From Anaerovorax odorimutans (lineage in GTDB: Bacteria > Bacillota > Clostridia > Peptostreptococcales > JAAYPU01), in the NCBI GenBank assembly GCA_016841185.1, contig JAENZQ010000002.1, positions 62,001 through 126,000 of the forward strand: a DNA stretch of 64,000 bases, given 5' to 3'. This document shows positions 51,068 through 60,036 of the stretch, piece after piece. The notes below the pieces were generated by a model that worked only from the letters and a program-made list of their open reading frames with translations, was not told the origin of the DNA and ran no database searches. Within the stretch, counting starts at the first letter, position 1. Every line of letters begins with the position of its first letter. A program made the translations under genes and the position numbers.

Positions 51068-51113
51068 TGATATGCCTCCTATTCTTTAAGCCATTTTGAT
51101 CATAACAATTCAG

Positions 51114-51131
51114 TATTATCATTCGATAATA
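51114..51131. promoter_or_regulatory. Dyad TATTATC-N4-GATAATA in divergent intergenic region
   Basis: perfect inverted repeat between the Cache sensor and histidine kinase genes. Confidence 0.5.
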
Positions 51132-51240
51132 GAATTATCAAAATTTTATAAATATTTGATAAAAATTTTTTTATATTCTTTAATAAGCCCTGATTGATGT
51201 TATAATCTATATAAACTTCACCTGAAGGAATGATATCCCT

Positions 51241-52929
51241 ATGTTTTGGACAATGTATGCTCTGGTCATCTTAAATATTTCTGTCTATGCCTTTGCAGTC
51301 ATTTATCTGTATATTTTCAGAAAAACCCATGAAAAGTATATCGGTTATTGGGGATTGAGCTGGATGATTTACGGTATCGGGTTGGTATTGGATATTCTTA
51401 TATATAACAACATCCCCATTCCGTTTATACTCATTGGTCAGGAAATCGTCTTTTCACTCAGTATCTATTTTTTGCTTTCCGGCACTTATATCTTTATTAA
51501 TAGAAAAAAACCCGTTACCTGGTTTATTCTCCTTGTTGCCAATATCCTCTGGGGATTTTTATGTCTCTATTTTAATTTTTCTTATATCATTACGGTAACA
51601 CCTTTATCCATATACTTCAGTATTATTTCTATTTATACAGGCATTATTTTTTTACAGAATTGGGAATATGAAGGAAATGAAAAAGTTGCTACCGGCATTG
51701 CTTTTTTATTATGGGGTGTTCATAAGTCCTATTATTTTTATCTGCACCCTAATTTCTCAGTGTCCCCTACAAGTTATATAACAGAAATCATGTTGATTAT
51801 TGGCCTTAATTCATGCCTCGTTTTAACTTACCTTCAGAAAAATCGAATGCGGTTGATAAAAAATGAACAGATTTTCAGATTGCTGACTGAAAATTCTCAT
51901 GATATGATTTATTTATCTAAATATGGCCCTGAACCGTATTTTGAATATGTAAGCCCTAACTGTAAAAAAATAATGGGTTATTCACAAGAAGAATTCTATA
52001 CAAACCCATATCTTTTGGATGATATTGTCCATCCGGAGGATAAACCCTTATTTGAACTGACTCTGAACCCAAAGCTTTCACCAAAGGAATCCGTCACTTT
52101 GAGATATCGTCATAAAAATGGTCATTATTTATGGATAGATGAATATACCACACTGATATATGATAAAGAGGGAAATCCCTTTGGCATCGAAGGCATTATG
52201 CGGGATAATTCGGAATTGATATTGAACAATGAAAGAATCCGTCAGGCAGAAAAGGAACGACTGCAACTGTTGTCTACCATATCTCATGAACTCAGAACCC
52301 CCATCACCACCATCCGCGGTTATGTAGACGCCATACTGGACCAAAAAATTCCGAAAAAAGAATCTCATCAGTATCTTCAGAATATCCAAAATAAAGTCTG
52401 TATGCTGGAACTCCTGATCAACGACCTTTTTGATCTCTCTCAATATGAAAGCAATCAGATAAAATTCAAATTCTCTCAAATCCAAGTAGGGCATCTTCTT
52501 AAAAACATATATAACAAATTCGAAGAAGATGTAAAACATGTGGGGCTGTCATTTGATCTGATAATAGATGAAGCTGTATCTGAAAGAGAAGTAATTGTGG
52601 ATGTAGAAAGAATTGAACAGGTTTTCAATAATTTGATATATAATGCTATAAAGCATACTGAAAAATACGGAAACATATCCATATCCTGCCGTGAAGAAAG
52701 TAGACAGCTATCAATTATACAAGTCAAAGATAATGGAACAGGCATTTCCGATACGGATTTGCCCCATATTTTCGAAAGGTTTTACAGGGGAAACAACAAC
52801 TCGGTAGAAGGAAGCGGATTGGGACTTGCTATTACAAAGGAAATTATCCTGAAACATCAGGGTACAATAGAAGTAAGCAGTCAATTAGGTAACGGAACCA
52901 CTTTTAATATTCGTTTGCCTGTTATTTAA
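51241..52929 (+). CDS. Sensor histidine kinase (multi-TM sensor, PAS, HisKA, HATPase)
   Basis: 'LLSTISHELRTPITTIRGYVDAIL' H-box, 'VFNNLIYNAIKHT' N-box, 'VKDNGTGI', 'GSGLGLAITKEII'. Confidence 0.95.
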   Translation: MFWTMYALVILNISVYAFAVIYLYIFRKTHEKYIGYWGLSWMIYGIGLVLDILIYNNIPIPFILIGQEIVFSLSIYFLLSGTYIFINRKKPVTWFILLVANILWGFLCLYFNFSYIITVTPLSIYFSIISIYTGIIFLQNWEYEGNEKVATGIAFLLWGVHKSYYFYLHPNFSVSPTSYITEIMLIIGLNSCLVLTYLQKNRMRLIKNEQIFRLLTENSHDMIYLSKYGPEPYFEYVSPNCKKIMGYSQEEFYTNPYLLDDIVHPEDKPLFELTLNPKLSPKESVTLRYRHKNGHYLWIDEYTTLIYDKEGNPFGIEGIMRDNSELILNNERIRQAEKERLQLLSTISHELRTPITTIRGYVDAILDQKIPKKESHQYLQNIQNKVCMLELLINDLFDLSQYESNQIKFKFSQIQVGHLLKNIYNKFEEDVKHVGLSFDLIIDEAVSEREVIVDVERIEQVFNNLIYNAIKHTEKYGNISISCREESRQLSIIQVKDNGTGISDTDLPHIFERFYRGNNNSVEGSGLGLAITKEIILKHQGTIEVSSQLGNGTTFNIRLPVI

Positions 52930-52952
52930 AATTCTTAAGGAGTGAATATTTC

Positions 52953-53684
52953 ATGGCTGGAGAAAAAATTCTGATTGTTGATGATGAACCTGAAATAATA
53001 GATTTTGTTAAAATGTATCTTTTGCAGGAAAATTTTAAGATTTCCCATGCCTTTAACGGAAAAGAGGCCCTCCAGAAAGTACGATTGGAAAAGCCCGAAC
53101 TGATCGTTTTGGATATTATGCTGCCGGATATTGACGGCGTGGAACTATGCCTGAATATCAGAAAGATATCCGACTGCCCTATACTATTTATAAGTTGTAA
53201 ATCCAGTGATATCGATAAAGTTCTTGCCCTTTCGGCAGGGGGCGATGATTATTTGACAAAACCTTTTTCAACTCTTGAACTCGTTGCCAGGATAAAAGCC
53301 CACTTGAGAAGGAATCGGATGAGCGAAAACAACAGCACAGATGATGTAATCAAATACGATGAACTGGAAATTCATTTTAATACACATGAAGTTTTTGTAA
53401 ACGAAAAACAAATTTCCTTGTCTGCGAAAGAATTCGATATCCTGTCTCTTTTAATGAAAGATCCTAAAAGGATATATACCGTAGAACAGCTTTATGAAGC
53501 AGTATGGAAAGAAAATGTCCTTGAAGGAGATTCCAGAACCATTATTGTTTATATCGGAAACATAAGAAAAAAGATCGAGCCTGATCCTTCAAACCCTAAA
53601 TATATCCTCACAGTTCGCGGCGTAGGTTATAAGTTCAATCACAATCTGATTCTCGGAGGAGAAAAAGATAAAGTGAAAGTATAA
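52953..53684 (+). CDS. OmpR/PhoB-family response regulator
   Basis: 'KILIVDDEPEIIDFV', 'LIVLDIMLPDIDG', 'GDDYLTKPFS', winged-helix C-terminus. Confidence 0.95.
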   Translation: MAGEKILIVDDEPEIIDFVKMYLLQENFKISHAFNGKEALQKVRLEKPELIVLDIMLPDIDGVELCLNIRKISDCPILFISCKSSDIDKVLALSAGGDDYLTKPFSTLELVARIKAHLRRNRMSENNSTDDVIKYDELEIHFNTHEVFVNEKQISLSAKEFDILSLLMKDPKRIYTVEQLYEAVWKENVLEGDSRTIIVYIGNIRKKIEPDPSNPKYILTVRGVGYKFNHNLILGGEKDKVKV

Positions 53685-53814
53685 GTGTACGTGTAATTGT
53701 ACGTTAATAACCGCAAATATGTATGGACAGAGCTTACCCCTGTCCATATTTTACAGTCATATCTGATTTAAGAATAACATAAACCAATCTGTTTGTTATA
53801 CTACTAACAAATTC

Positions 53815-53970
53815 CTAACTCAAATATCTGGACTCCTGATTATCTATATATATAACATCGGAACTTGATTCCTCTATCTGCTCTAATTTCTTCAATATCT
53901 TTCTGATAATATCTTTGGTTCTTTTATCAACTTCTAAATATGAAGTTTTTAAATCTCTCTCTATCGTCAT
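53815..53970 (-). CDS. Small ORF (51 aa), hypothetical
   Basis: MTIERDLKTSYLEVDKRTKDIIRKILKKLEQIEESSSDVIYIDNQESRYLS*, preceded by RBS-like AGAGAGGAAAAAAAG; too short for the ORF track. Confidence 0.5.
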   Translation of the reverse strand: MTIERDLKTSYLEVDKRTKDIIRKILKKLEQIEESSSDVIYIDNQESRYLS

Positions 53971-54071
53971 CTTTTTTTCCTCTCTTATCACATATAATAT
54001 ATTCTATATAACTGGATTTTATCCTTCAATTTTTTTCTTTTTTTTTCGACAAAAGATTTGGATAAAAACTC

Positions 54072-54085
54072 CGAACATATGTTTA
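54072..54085. promoter_or_regulatory. LexA/DinR (SOS) box
   Basis: CGAACATATGTTTA, close to CGAACRNRYGTTYG. Confidence 0.8.
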
Positions 54086-54141
54086 CTTTTTTCTACCATA
54101 TGATATAATAGTGAAAGGTAAATAAAAATGGAGGTACAGCC

Positions 54142-54810
54142 ATGAAACCAGAATTATCCTATAGAGAATTAAAAATCCTTACATATATGAAAAATGAAAT
54201 TTTAAGAAAAGGATATCCTCCGACTGTTCGAGAAATGTGTGCATCCTTAGGGATTAAATCCACTTCTACTGCGCACAAAGATTTAGAAAACCTTGAAAAA
54301 AAAGGATTGATCCGAAAAGACCCATCCAAGCCAAGAGCCATAGAAGTTTTAGACTCATCTCTTTATTCAACAAATGAAGAGCAACTCTACCATCAAGATA
54401 CGATTTCCTTCAAAGAGAGAACCGATATTGTTGACATTCCGCTTGTGGGCAGGATCGCTGCAGGAGAACCGATTCTCGCAGAACAGAATATTGAAGACAC
54501 ATTTCCTGTTCCGGCAAATTTCCTTGGATATGGCAATCATTTTATGCTTACGGTAAAAGGGGACAGCATGATTGAAGCAGGTATCTTTGATGGTGACCTT
54601 ATATTAGTGGAACAGCAAAATACGGCTAACAATGGTGATATCATCGTAGCCATGATAGACGGCTATGAATTTGAAGCAACCGTCAAAACCTTTTACAAAG
54701 AAAAAGGCCACATTCGTCTCCAACCAGAAAATGCTTCCTTAGCACCTATTATTACTAAGGATGTTAAGATATTGGGGTTGGTAAAAGGCGTATTCCGAAA
54801 GCTTCAGTAA
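54142..54810 (+). CDS. lexA: LexA repressor
   Basis: 'GYPPTVREMCASLGIKSTSTAHKDLENLEKKGLI', 'LPL VGRIAAGEP'-like cleavage site 'VGRIAAGEP', 'VKGDSMIEAGI'. Confidence 0.95.
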   Translation: MKPELSYRELKILTYMKNEILRKGYPPTVREMCASLGIKSTSTAHKDLENLEKKGLIRKDPSKPRAIEVLDSSLYSTNEEQLYHQDTISFKERTDIVDIPLVGRIAAGEPILAEQNIEDTFPVPANFLGYGNHFMLTVKGDSMIEAGIFDGDLILVEQQNTANNGDIIVAMIDGYEFEATVKTFYKEKGHIRLQPENASLAPIITKDVKILGLVKGVFRKLQ

Positions 54811-54871
54811 GATCTTATAATTAGACCAAAAAAAGATTAGATTACATTGTTATTAAATGAGAGGTGAGTTT

Positions 54872-55264
54872 ATGGAAGATAAATCATTTGAATTGATGAC
54901 AAAAATGTACAATGAAATGCAATCTCAGTTTAAAGATGTTCGAAATGATATAAAAGGGATTCGAACTGAAGTGAAAGATATGCAAACCGGAATGAAAGAT
55001 ATGCAAACCGAGATGACAGATATGCGAACCGAGATGACAGATATGCGAACCGAGATGACAGATATGCGAGCAGAAATGGAAGAAGGTTTTGATAAAGTAT
55101 ATCAGGAGATGTTACGTATGGAACAAAAATATGATTCCCAAATTGATGCACTTTTCGACGGATACAAACAAAATACCGAAGCAATAACCGAACTTAGAAA
55201 AGATGTTCAGGTTTTATCTCAAAAAGTCGAAACCCATGAAGTCAAACTTAAAATTGTTCGTTAG
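54872..55264 (+). CDS. Coiled-coil hypothetical protein with heptad repeats
   Basis: DMQTEMT/DMRTEMT heptads; ATG after GAGGTGAG. Confidence 0.75.
   Translation: MEDKSFELMTKMYNEMQSQFKDVRNDIKGIRTEVKDMQTGMKDMQTEMTDMRTEMTDMRTEMTDMRAEMEEGFDKVYQEMLRMEQKYDSQIDALFDGYKQNTEAITELRKDVQVLSQKVETHEVKLKIVR
54977..55081 (+). repeat. Five in-frame 21-bp tandem repeats
   Basis: GATATGCRAACCGAGATGACA x5 with variants, each encoding DM(Q/R)TEM(T/K). Confidence 0.95.
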
Positions 55265-55299
55265 ACAACGGAATGATAAAAAATAATATACAACAGATA

Positions 55300-55345
55300 A
55301 TAGAAAGTATGAGTATAAGTGTAAGTATGTAAGTGTAAGTAAAAG
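55300..55345 (+). repeat. Degenerate hexamer (NNAAGT-type) repeat tract
   Basis: AGAAAGTATGAGTATAAGTGTAAGTATGTAAGTGTAAGTAAAAGTG. Confidence 0.75.
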
Positions 55346-55360
55346 TGAAGGAGAGATTTT

Positions 55361-55705
55361 ATGAACCCAGATAAACTATTTATTCTCTGGACAACCGATA
55401 ATAAAGATATCGCCGAAAATATGATCTTGATGTATACGTTGAAATCCAATCTGAACAATTGGTGGAAAGAATGTCATTTGGTAACATGGGGCCCCTCTAA
55501 TAAATTATTGGTTACCGATCCCGAAATTCAAGTAGTAGTAAATCAAATTCAAGAAACAGGCGTTAAACTCTTTGCATGTAAAAGATGTGCTGAAAATTAC
55601 GGCATCGTTGATAAGCTTGAAGCTTTGGGTGCCGAAGTAAAACTCATGGGAGAACCGCTTACTCAATGTCTTCAGGATCCCAGTTGGAAAATACTTTCCA
55701 TATAA
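55361..55705 (+). CDS. DsrE family protein
   Basis: 'VNQIQETGVKLFACKRCAENYGIVDKLEALGAEVKLMGEPLTQCLQ'. Confidence 0.8.
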   Translation: MNPDKLFILWTTDNKDIAENMILMYTLKSNLNNWWKECHLVTWGPSNKLLVTDPEIQVVVNQIQETGVKLFACKRCAENYGIVDKLEALGAEVKLMGEPLTQCLQDPSWKILSI

Positions 55706-55867
55706 TTTATATGATCCAATAATTAGAAAATCTCAAATATTTGATTGAATGTTGATTTTGGCTTTTTCAGAGTCAGAATCTTTTTTTTATAGAAATGCAG
55801 CTGTGGTAAAATTTCTGTCCAATACAATTATCCATTTGTATTTTTTTCTTAGGCTAACCTATGTTTA

Positions 55868-56365
55868 TTATTTCCCTTTTAAGCTGCGATCTGGAATTCT
55901 TATACCTATAGAGATTTGATAAAGTACCACACCCAAAACCGCTCCACTGATATCGATCAATATATCCGTCAGTTGACCGCTGCGGCCGGGAACAAAGAAC
56001 TGATGCAACTCATCTGTGACCGCATAAAGGACACAGATTCCCAGAGAGAATAAAATAATTCTTCTGCCGAACACCCTGCTTCTTTCCAAAGCATTCATCA
56101 ATAAGATACTCAGTACCAGATATACAAGAAAGTGTGCATACTTTCTCACCAAGTGATGAAACCCATCTACATTTTCTATAAATTGAATATCATCTCCTTC
56201 TATGGATATCACCCTGTTCACCGTTTGAATAATGATTTCTACTGTCTTACGGCTCAATATGTCTGATTCACCAGCCGGTTGAGCTGACAGATTGAAAATC
56301 ATCATCATCCAGAGGATGGCAACTGCCCAGGAAACAATAATTGCTTTTTTTCTATTATTAACCAT
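55868..56365 (-). CDS. VanZ family protein
   Basis: 'FHHLVRKYAHFLVYLVLSILL', 'YAVTDELHQFFVPGRSGQLTDILIDISGAVLG'. Confidence 0.93.
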   Translation of the reverse strand: MVNNRKKAIIVSWAVAILWMMMIFNLSAQPAGESDILSRKTVEIIIQTVNRVISIEGDDIQFIENVDGFHHLVRKYAHFLVYLVLSILLMNALERSRVFGRRIILFSLGICVLYAVTDELHQFFVPGRSGQLTDILIDISGAVLGVVLYQISIGIRIPDRSLKGK

Positions 56366-56394
56366 AAAAAATATTCCCTTTATTATTTTAGGAA

Positions 56395-56557
56395 AGATAA
56401 GAGATAAGAGATAATAAATAAGGGATAACAGTTTAGGTAGAAATTATTACCAAAGAAAATAATTTCTGTCCTTCCCTAACCTCTAACCTTAACCTCTAAC
56501 TTACTCCATACTCCGCTTCCATGTCATCGCGAGGAGCTTTAGCGACGAAACGATCTT
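56395..56557. repeat. Composite intergenic repeat, full module set (copy B)
   Basis: GATAAGAGATAAGAGATAATAAATAAGGGATAACAG / GGTAGAAATTATT hairpin / CTAACCTCTAACCTTAACCTCTAAC / ACTCCATACTCCGC / ATGTCATCGCGAGGAGC. Confidence 0.8.
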
Positions 56558-57473
56558 ATGCATCTTCACTGCCTGTTGCTACTTCATTATATGTCTTGCA
56601 TTTGATTTCTTCCTCAGTAATACTTATTAAATATTGAAGAAATTCCTCTCTCAGATCCGGCCTTCTCAGGGCATACTCCACTGTAGCTTGCAAGAAACCT
56701 TGCTTGTCTCCTACATCATATCTTCTACCTTCAAAGATATAGGCATACATGGCCTCAGTATTCGCCAACTCTTTTAAAGCATCCGTCAACTGAATCTCTC
56801 CGCCCTTCCCTGGCTTTGTATTTTTCAGTATCTCAAATATGGCAGGATTGATGATATACCTTCCTAGAATAGCTACTCTTGACGGAGCATCTTTTACAAC
56901 CGGCTTTTCTACCAAACCTTTTACTTTGTACACTCTATCTTCAATATGCTTCCCATCAACAATTCCGTATTTTGATACATCCTCTTCCGGGACTTCCTGT
57001 ACACCTAAAACAGATGTTTTATACTCATTATAGACTTCTATCATTTGTTTTAAACATGGTTTTTTCGAGTGGACGATATCGTCTCCTAAAAGGACCGCAA
57101 AAGGTTCCTTTCCTATAAAACTCTTAGCACAATAAATAGCGTGTCCCAAACCTTTTGGTTCCTTCTGCCGTATATAATGAATGTTGACCATATCCGAAAT
57201 CCTTCTGACCTCTTCCAGCAATTCTTTTTTTCCTTTGGACTCTAATTCAAGCTCCAGCTCTATGGATTTATCAAAGTGGTCTTCAATACTTTTCTTATTT
57301 CTTCCCGTTATGATCAATATTTCCTCTATCCCGGATGCTACCGCTTCCTCAATGATATACTGCAAAGTCGGCTTGTCCACGATGGGCAGCATCTCCTTTG
57401 GCTGTGCCTTTGTCGCCGGCAGGAACCGCGTCCCTAATCCTGCCGCAGGTATGATTGCTTTTTTGACTTCCAT
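56556..57473 (-). CDS. galU: UTP--glucose-1-phosphate uridylyltransferase
   Basis: '[41 protein letters not shown]', 'AVLLGDDIV'. Confidence 0.96.
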   Translation of the reverse strand: MEVKKAIIPAAGLGTRFLPATKAQPKEMLPIVDKPTLQYIIEEAVASGIEEILIITGRNKKSIEDHFDKSIELELELESKGKKELLEEVRRISDMVNIHYIRQKEPKGLGHAIYCAKSFIGKEPFAVLLGDDIVHSKKPCLKQMIEVYNEYKTSVLGVQEVPEEDVSKYGIVDGKHIEDRVYKVKGLVEKPVVKDAPSRVAILGRYIINPAIFEILKNTKPGKGGEIQLTDALKELANTEAMYAYIFEGRRYDVGDKQGFLQATVEYALRRPDLREEFLQYLISITEEEIKCKTYNEVATGSEDA

Positions 57474-57635
57474 AATTTATCCTCCCCAAAATAGTATAAG
57501 TAGCTCTTTCAAAGCAGTGTACGTAACAGTTTATAGTTTATAAAATATAGAGTATATATTTCTATTTTCTCCATTTATAGATTATTGAAATTTTGCTTCA
57601 GCAAAATCATCCTTAATTATCAATTGTTAATTTAA

Positions 57636-58643
57636 TCAGTATCCCTCCGGGTTCTTCTCCTGCCAGTTCCATGAATCCCGACACATATCCTCCAGATCCA
57701 TTTCTGCTTTCCAGTTTAATTCTTTCAAAGCCTTTGTAGGATCAGCATAACATTTATCGATATCCCCAGGTCTTCTGTCTGTCAGGACATAAGGAATCTT
57801 CTTGCCCGTTGCTTTTTCAAAATTGTTGACCATATCCAGGACACTGTATCCTGTGCCTGTCCCAAGATTATAAGTCTCTACGCCCGTTATTTTTTTCATC
57901 TTTTCCAAAGCTTTCAAATGACCCTTTGCCAGATCCGCCACATGGATATAATCTCTCACACCGGTTCCGTCATGAGTGTCGTAATCACTGCCAAATACAT
58001 TCAAATGCTTTCTTTTCCCTACAGCCACCTGAGTTATATATGGCATCAGATTATTGGGAATACCGTTTGGATCCTCTCCGATCAAACCGCTTTCATGCGC
58101 CCCTATAGGATTAAAATACCTGAGCAGGACCACACACCAGTTCTCATTGGAAACATATAAATCCCTCAATATTTCTTCTATCATCAGCTTTGTACGGCCA
58201 TAAGGGTTTAAAGTGCCAAGGGGAAAATTCTCTGTTATGGGTACCCTTTTAGGATTACCATAAACCGTTGCAGAAGAGCTGAACATCATATTAAATACGT
58301 GATATTTTTCCATCAAATCACAAAGATTCAAAGTTCCTGTGATATTGTTCTGATAGTATTTCAGTGGAATGGCCACAGATTCTCCAACGGCCTTTAAGCC
58401 AGCAAAATGAATGACAGCCTCCAACTTCTCGGATTCAAAAACCTGCCGCAAAGCATCCGGATTCAAAAGATCCACTTCATAAAACTTAAACGCTTTACGG
58501 GTAATTTTTTTAATCCTGTTCAATACTTCAGGCTTGCTGTTGGAAAAGTTGTCCACGATGACAACATCATATCCGGCCTCCAATAATTCTACACAGGCAT
58601 GACTCCCTATGTATCCGGCTCCGCCGGTAACCAATATAGACAA
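57636..58643 (-). CDS. galE: UDP-glucose 4-epimerase
   Basis: 'SILVTGGAGYIGSHACVELLEAGY', 'YGRTK', 'RPGDIDKCYADP'; TTG start at 58643 likely. Confidence 0.96.
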   Translation of the reverse strand: MSILVTGGAGYIGSHACVELLEAGYDVVIVDNFSNSKPEVLNRIKKITRKAFKFYEVDLLNPDALRQVFESEKLEAVIHFAGLKAVGESVAIPLKYYQNNITGTLNLCDLMEKYHVFNMMFSSSATVYGNPKRVPITENFPLGTLNPYGRTKLMIEEILRDLYVSNENWCVVLLRYFNPIGAHESGLIGEDPNGIPNNLMPYITQVAVGKRKHLNVFGSDYDTHDGTGVRDYIHVADLAKGHLKALEKMKKITGVETYNLGTGTGYSVLDMVNNFEKATGKKIPYVLTDRRPGDIDKCYADPTKALKELNWKAEMDLEDMCRDSWNWQEKNPEGY

Positions 58644-59092
58644 AATATCACATCCTTCAGTTAATTTATGGTTGTGCTCATAATTCAAAATTTGATTGCC
58701 TAATTCCTATTTTCTCCTTTGTAATTATACTTCTAAATCCATTGTCTTACAATAATTGTAACACCATCTCCAATTACTCTCAATAAAATAAGAATTCCGC
58801 CAAATTAACAAACAGATTATGATTTTGGAACAAAACCACCTTCAATTATAAATCTTAGAGACCTAACACGGAATCTTTGATTCTAATGGCAGTAGAAATT
58901 TATAAATCAAAAGATCTGTGATTTCTTTGCATAAGTTCGTTTAAATATTATCTCTGTCCCTCACTTATACTTTCCCTTTGCCCCATGCAAAACATCTTGC
59001 TTTATTATCTAATCGGTATTACTATTAAATTACCAATATACATGTTATAAGAAGCGAACGGCTAATTTTTTTATAGAAAAGGAGTATGAATC

Positions 59093-59560
59093 ATGAATAT
59101 AGGTATTATTATTCACTCTCATACGGGCCATACCCTTAGCGTTGCTGAAAAGCTTCAGGATGAACTGCTCAAAACAGGGCATTCAGCAAGGATTGAGCGC
59201 GTATCGGCGATTAACGAAGATCCTTCATCGGCCAAAAATATCCAGCTTAAAACAGCACCTGACATAAAGGATTATGACAGGCTGATTATCGGTGCTCCTG
59301 TCAGAGGTTTTTCTCTTTCTTCGGTCATGGAAGAATATTTATCTCAACTGACATCTCTGAAAGATAAAAAAATTGACTGCTTTGTAACTCAGGCTTTCCC
59401 CTATCCATGGATGGGCGGAAACCGCTCCATCAATCAGATGAAAGATATCTGTGAAGCCAAAGACGGAAAAGTTTATAAAAAAGGTATTATAAACTGGTCG
59501 CATAAAAATAGAGACAAAAAAATAGCTGACTTAGTGGAAAATTTCAAAAAGTCAGAGTAA
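59093..59560 (+). CDS. Flavodoxin family protein
   Basis: 'IGIIIHSHTGHTLSVAEKLQDEL', 'DRLIIGAPVRGFSLSSVMEEYLSQL'. Confidence 0.82.
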   Translation: MNIGIIIHSHTGHTLSVAEKLQDELLKTGHSARIERVSAINEDPSSAKNIQLKTAPDIKDYDRLIIGAPVRGFSLSSVMEEYLSQLTSLKDKKIDCFVTQAFPYPWMGGNRSINQMKDICEAKDGKVYKKGIINWSHKNRDKKIADLVENFKKSE

Positions 59561-59578
59561 TGATTAATGGAGGTGAAA

Positions 59579-59979
59579 ATGAAAAAAAAACTAATTATCG
59601 GAGTCATTCTGATTATTTGTATTCTAATAGTAGCTGCAACAATTGCAAAAACAGTAGTAGAAAATAATCTCGAAGCATTATCAGAAATGGCGATTCAAAA
59701 TGTAGATCTTGCCAAAATATCAGACGGGGTCTATACAGGCAGCTACAGTGCTTTTCCTATCAGTGTTGAAGTTGAAGTCACAGTAAAAAATCATCAGATA
59801 TCCAATATTGATTTAGTCAAGCATTTTAATGGACAGGGTACTTCGGCAGAAGTTATTCCTGATCATGTTATAAAAGCTCAAACTTAGATATAGATGTGAT
59901 CTCAGGTGCCACATACAGCAGTAAAGTTATACTCAAAGCAATCGAAAACGCATTAAATAAAGGGACCTCTCCTTTGTAA
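59579..59979 (+). pseudogene. FMN-binding domain protein interrupted by a single-base frameshift near 59880
   Basis: frame 1 ends ...EVIPDHVIKAQT*; next frame continues LDIDVISGATYSSKVILKAIENALNKGTSPL*. Confidence 0.85.
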
Positions 59980-60036
59980 AGGTTAAAGGTTGGAGGTAAA
60001 TAACAATTTATTATAAATTGTTATAACTATTAAAGA

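Noticed and set aside
54977-55081. Tandem 21-bp units considered as a CRISPR array
   Set aside because: No spacers; units are contiguous, in frame and encode heptads.
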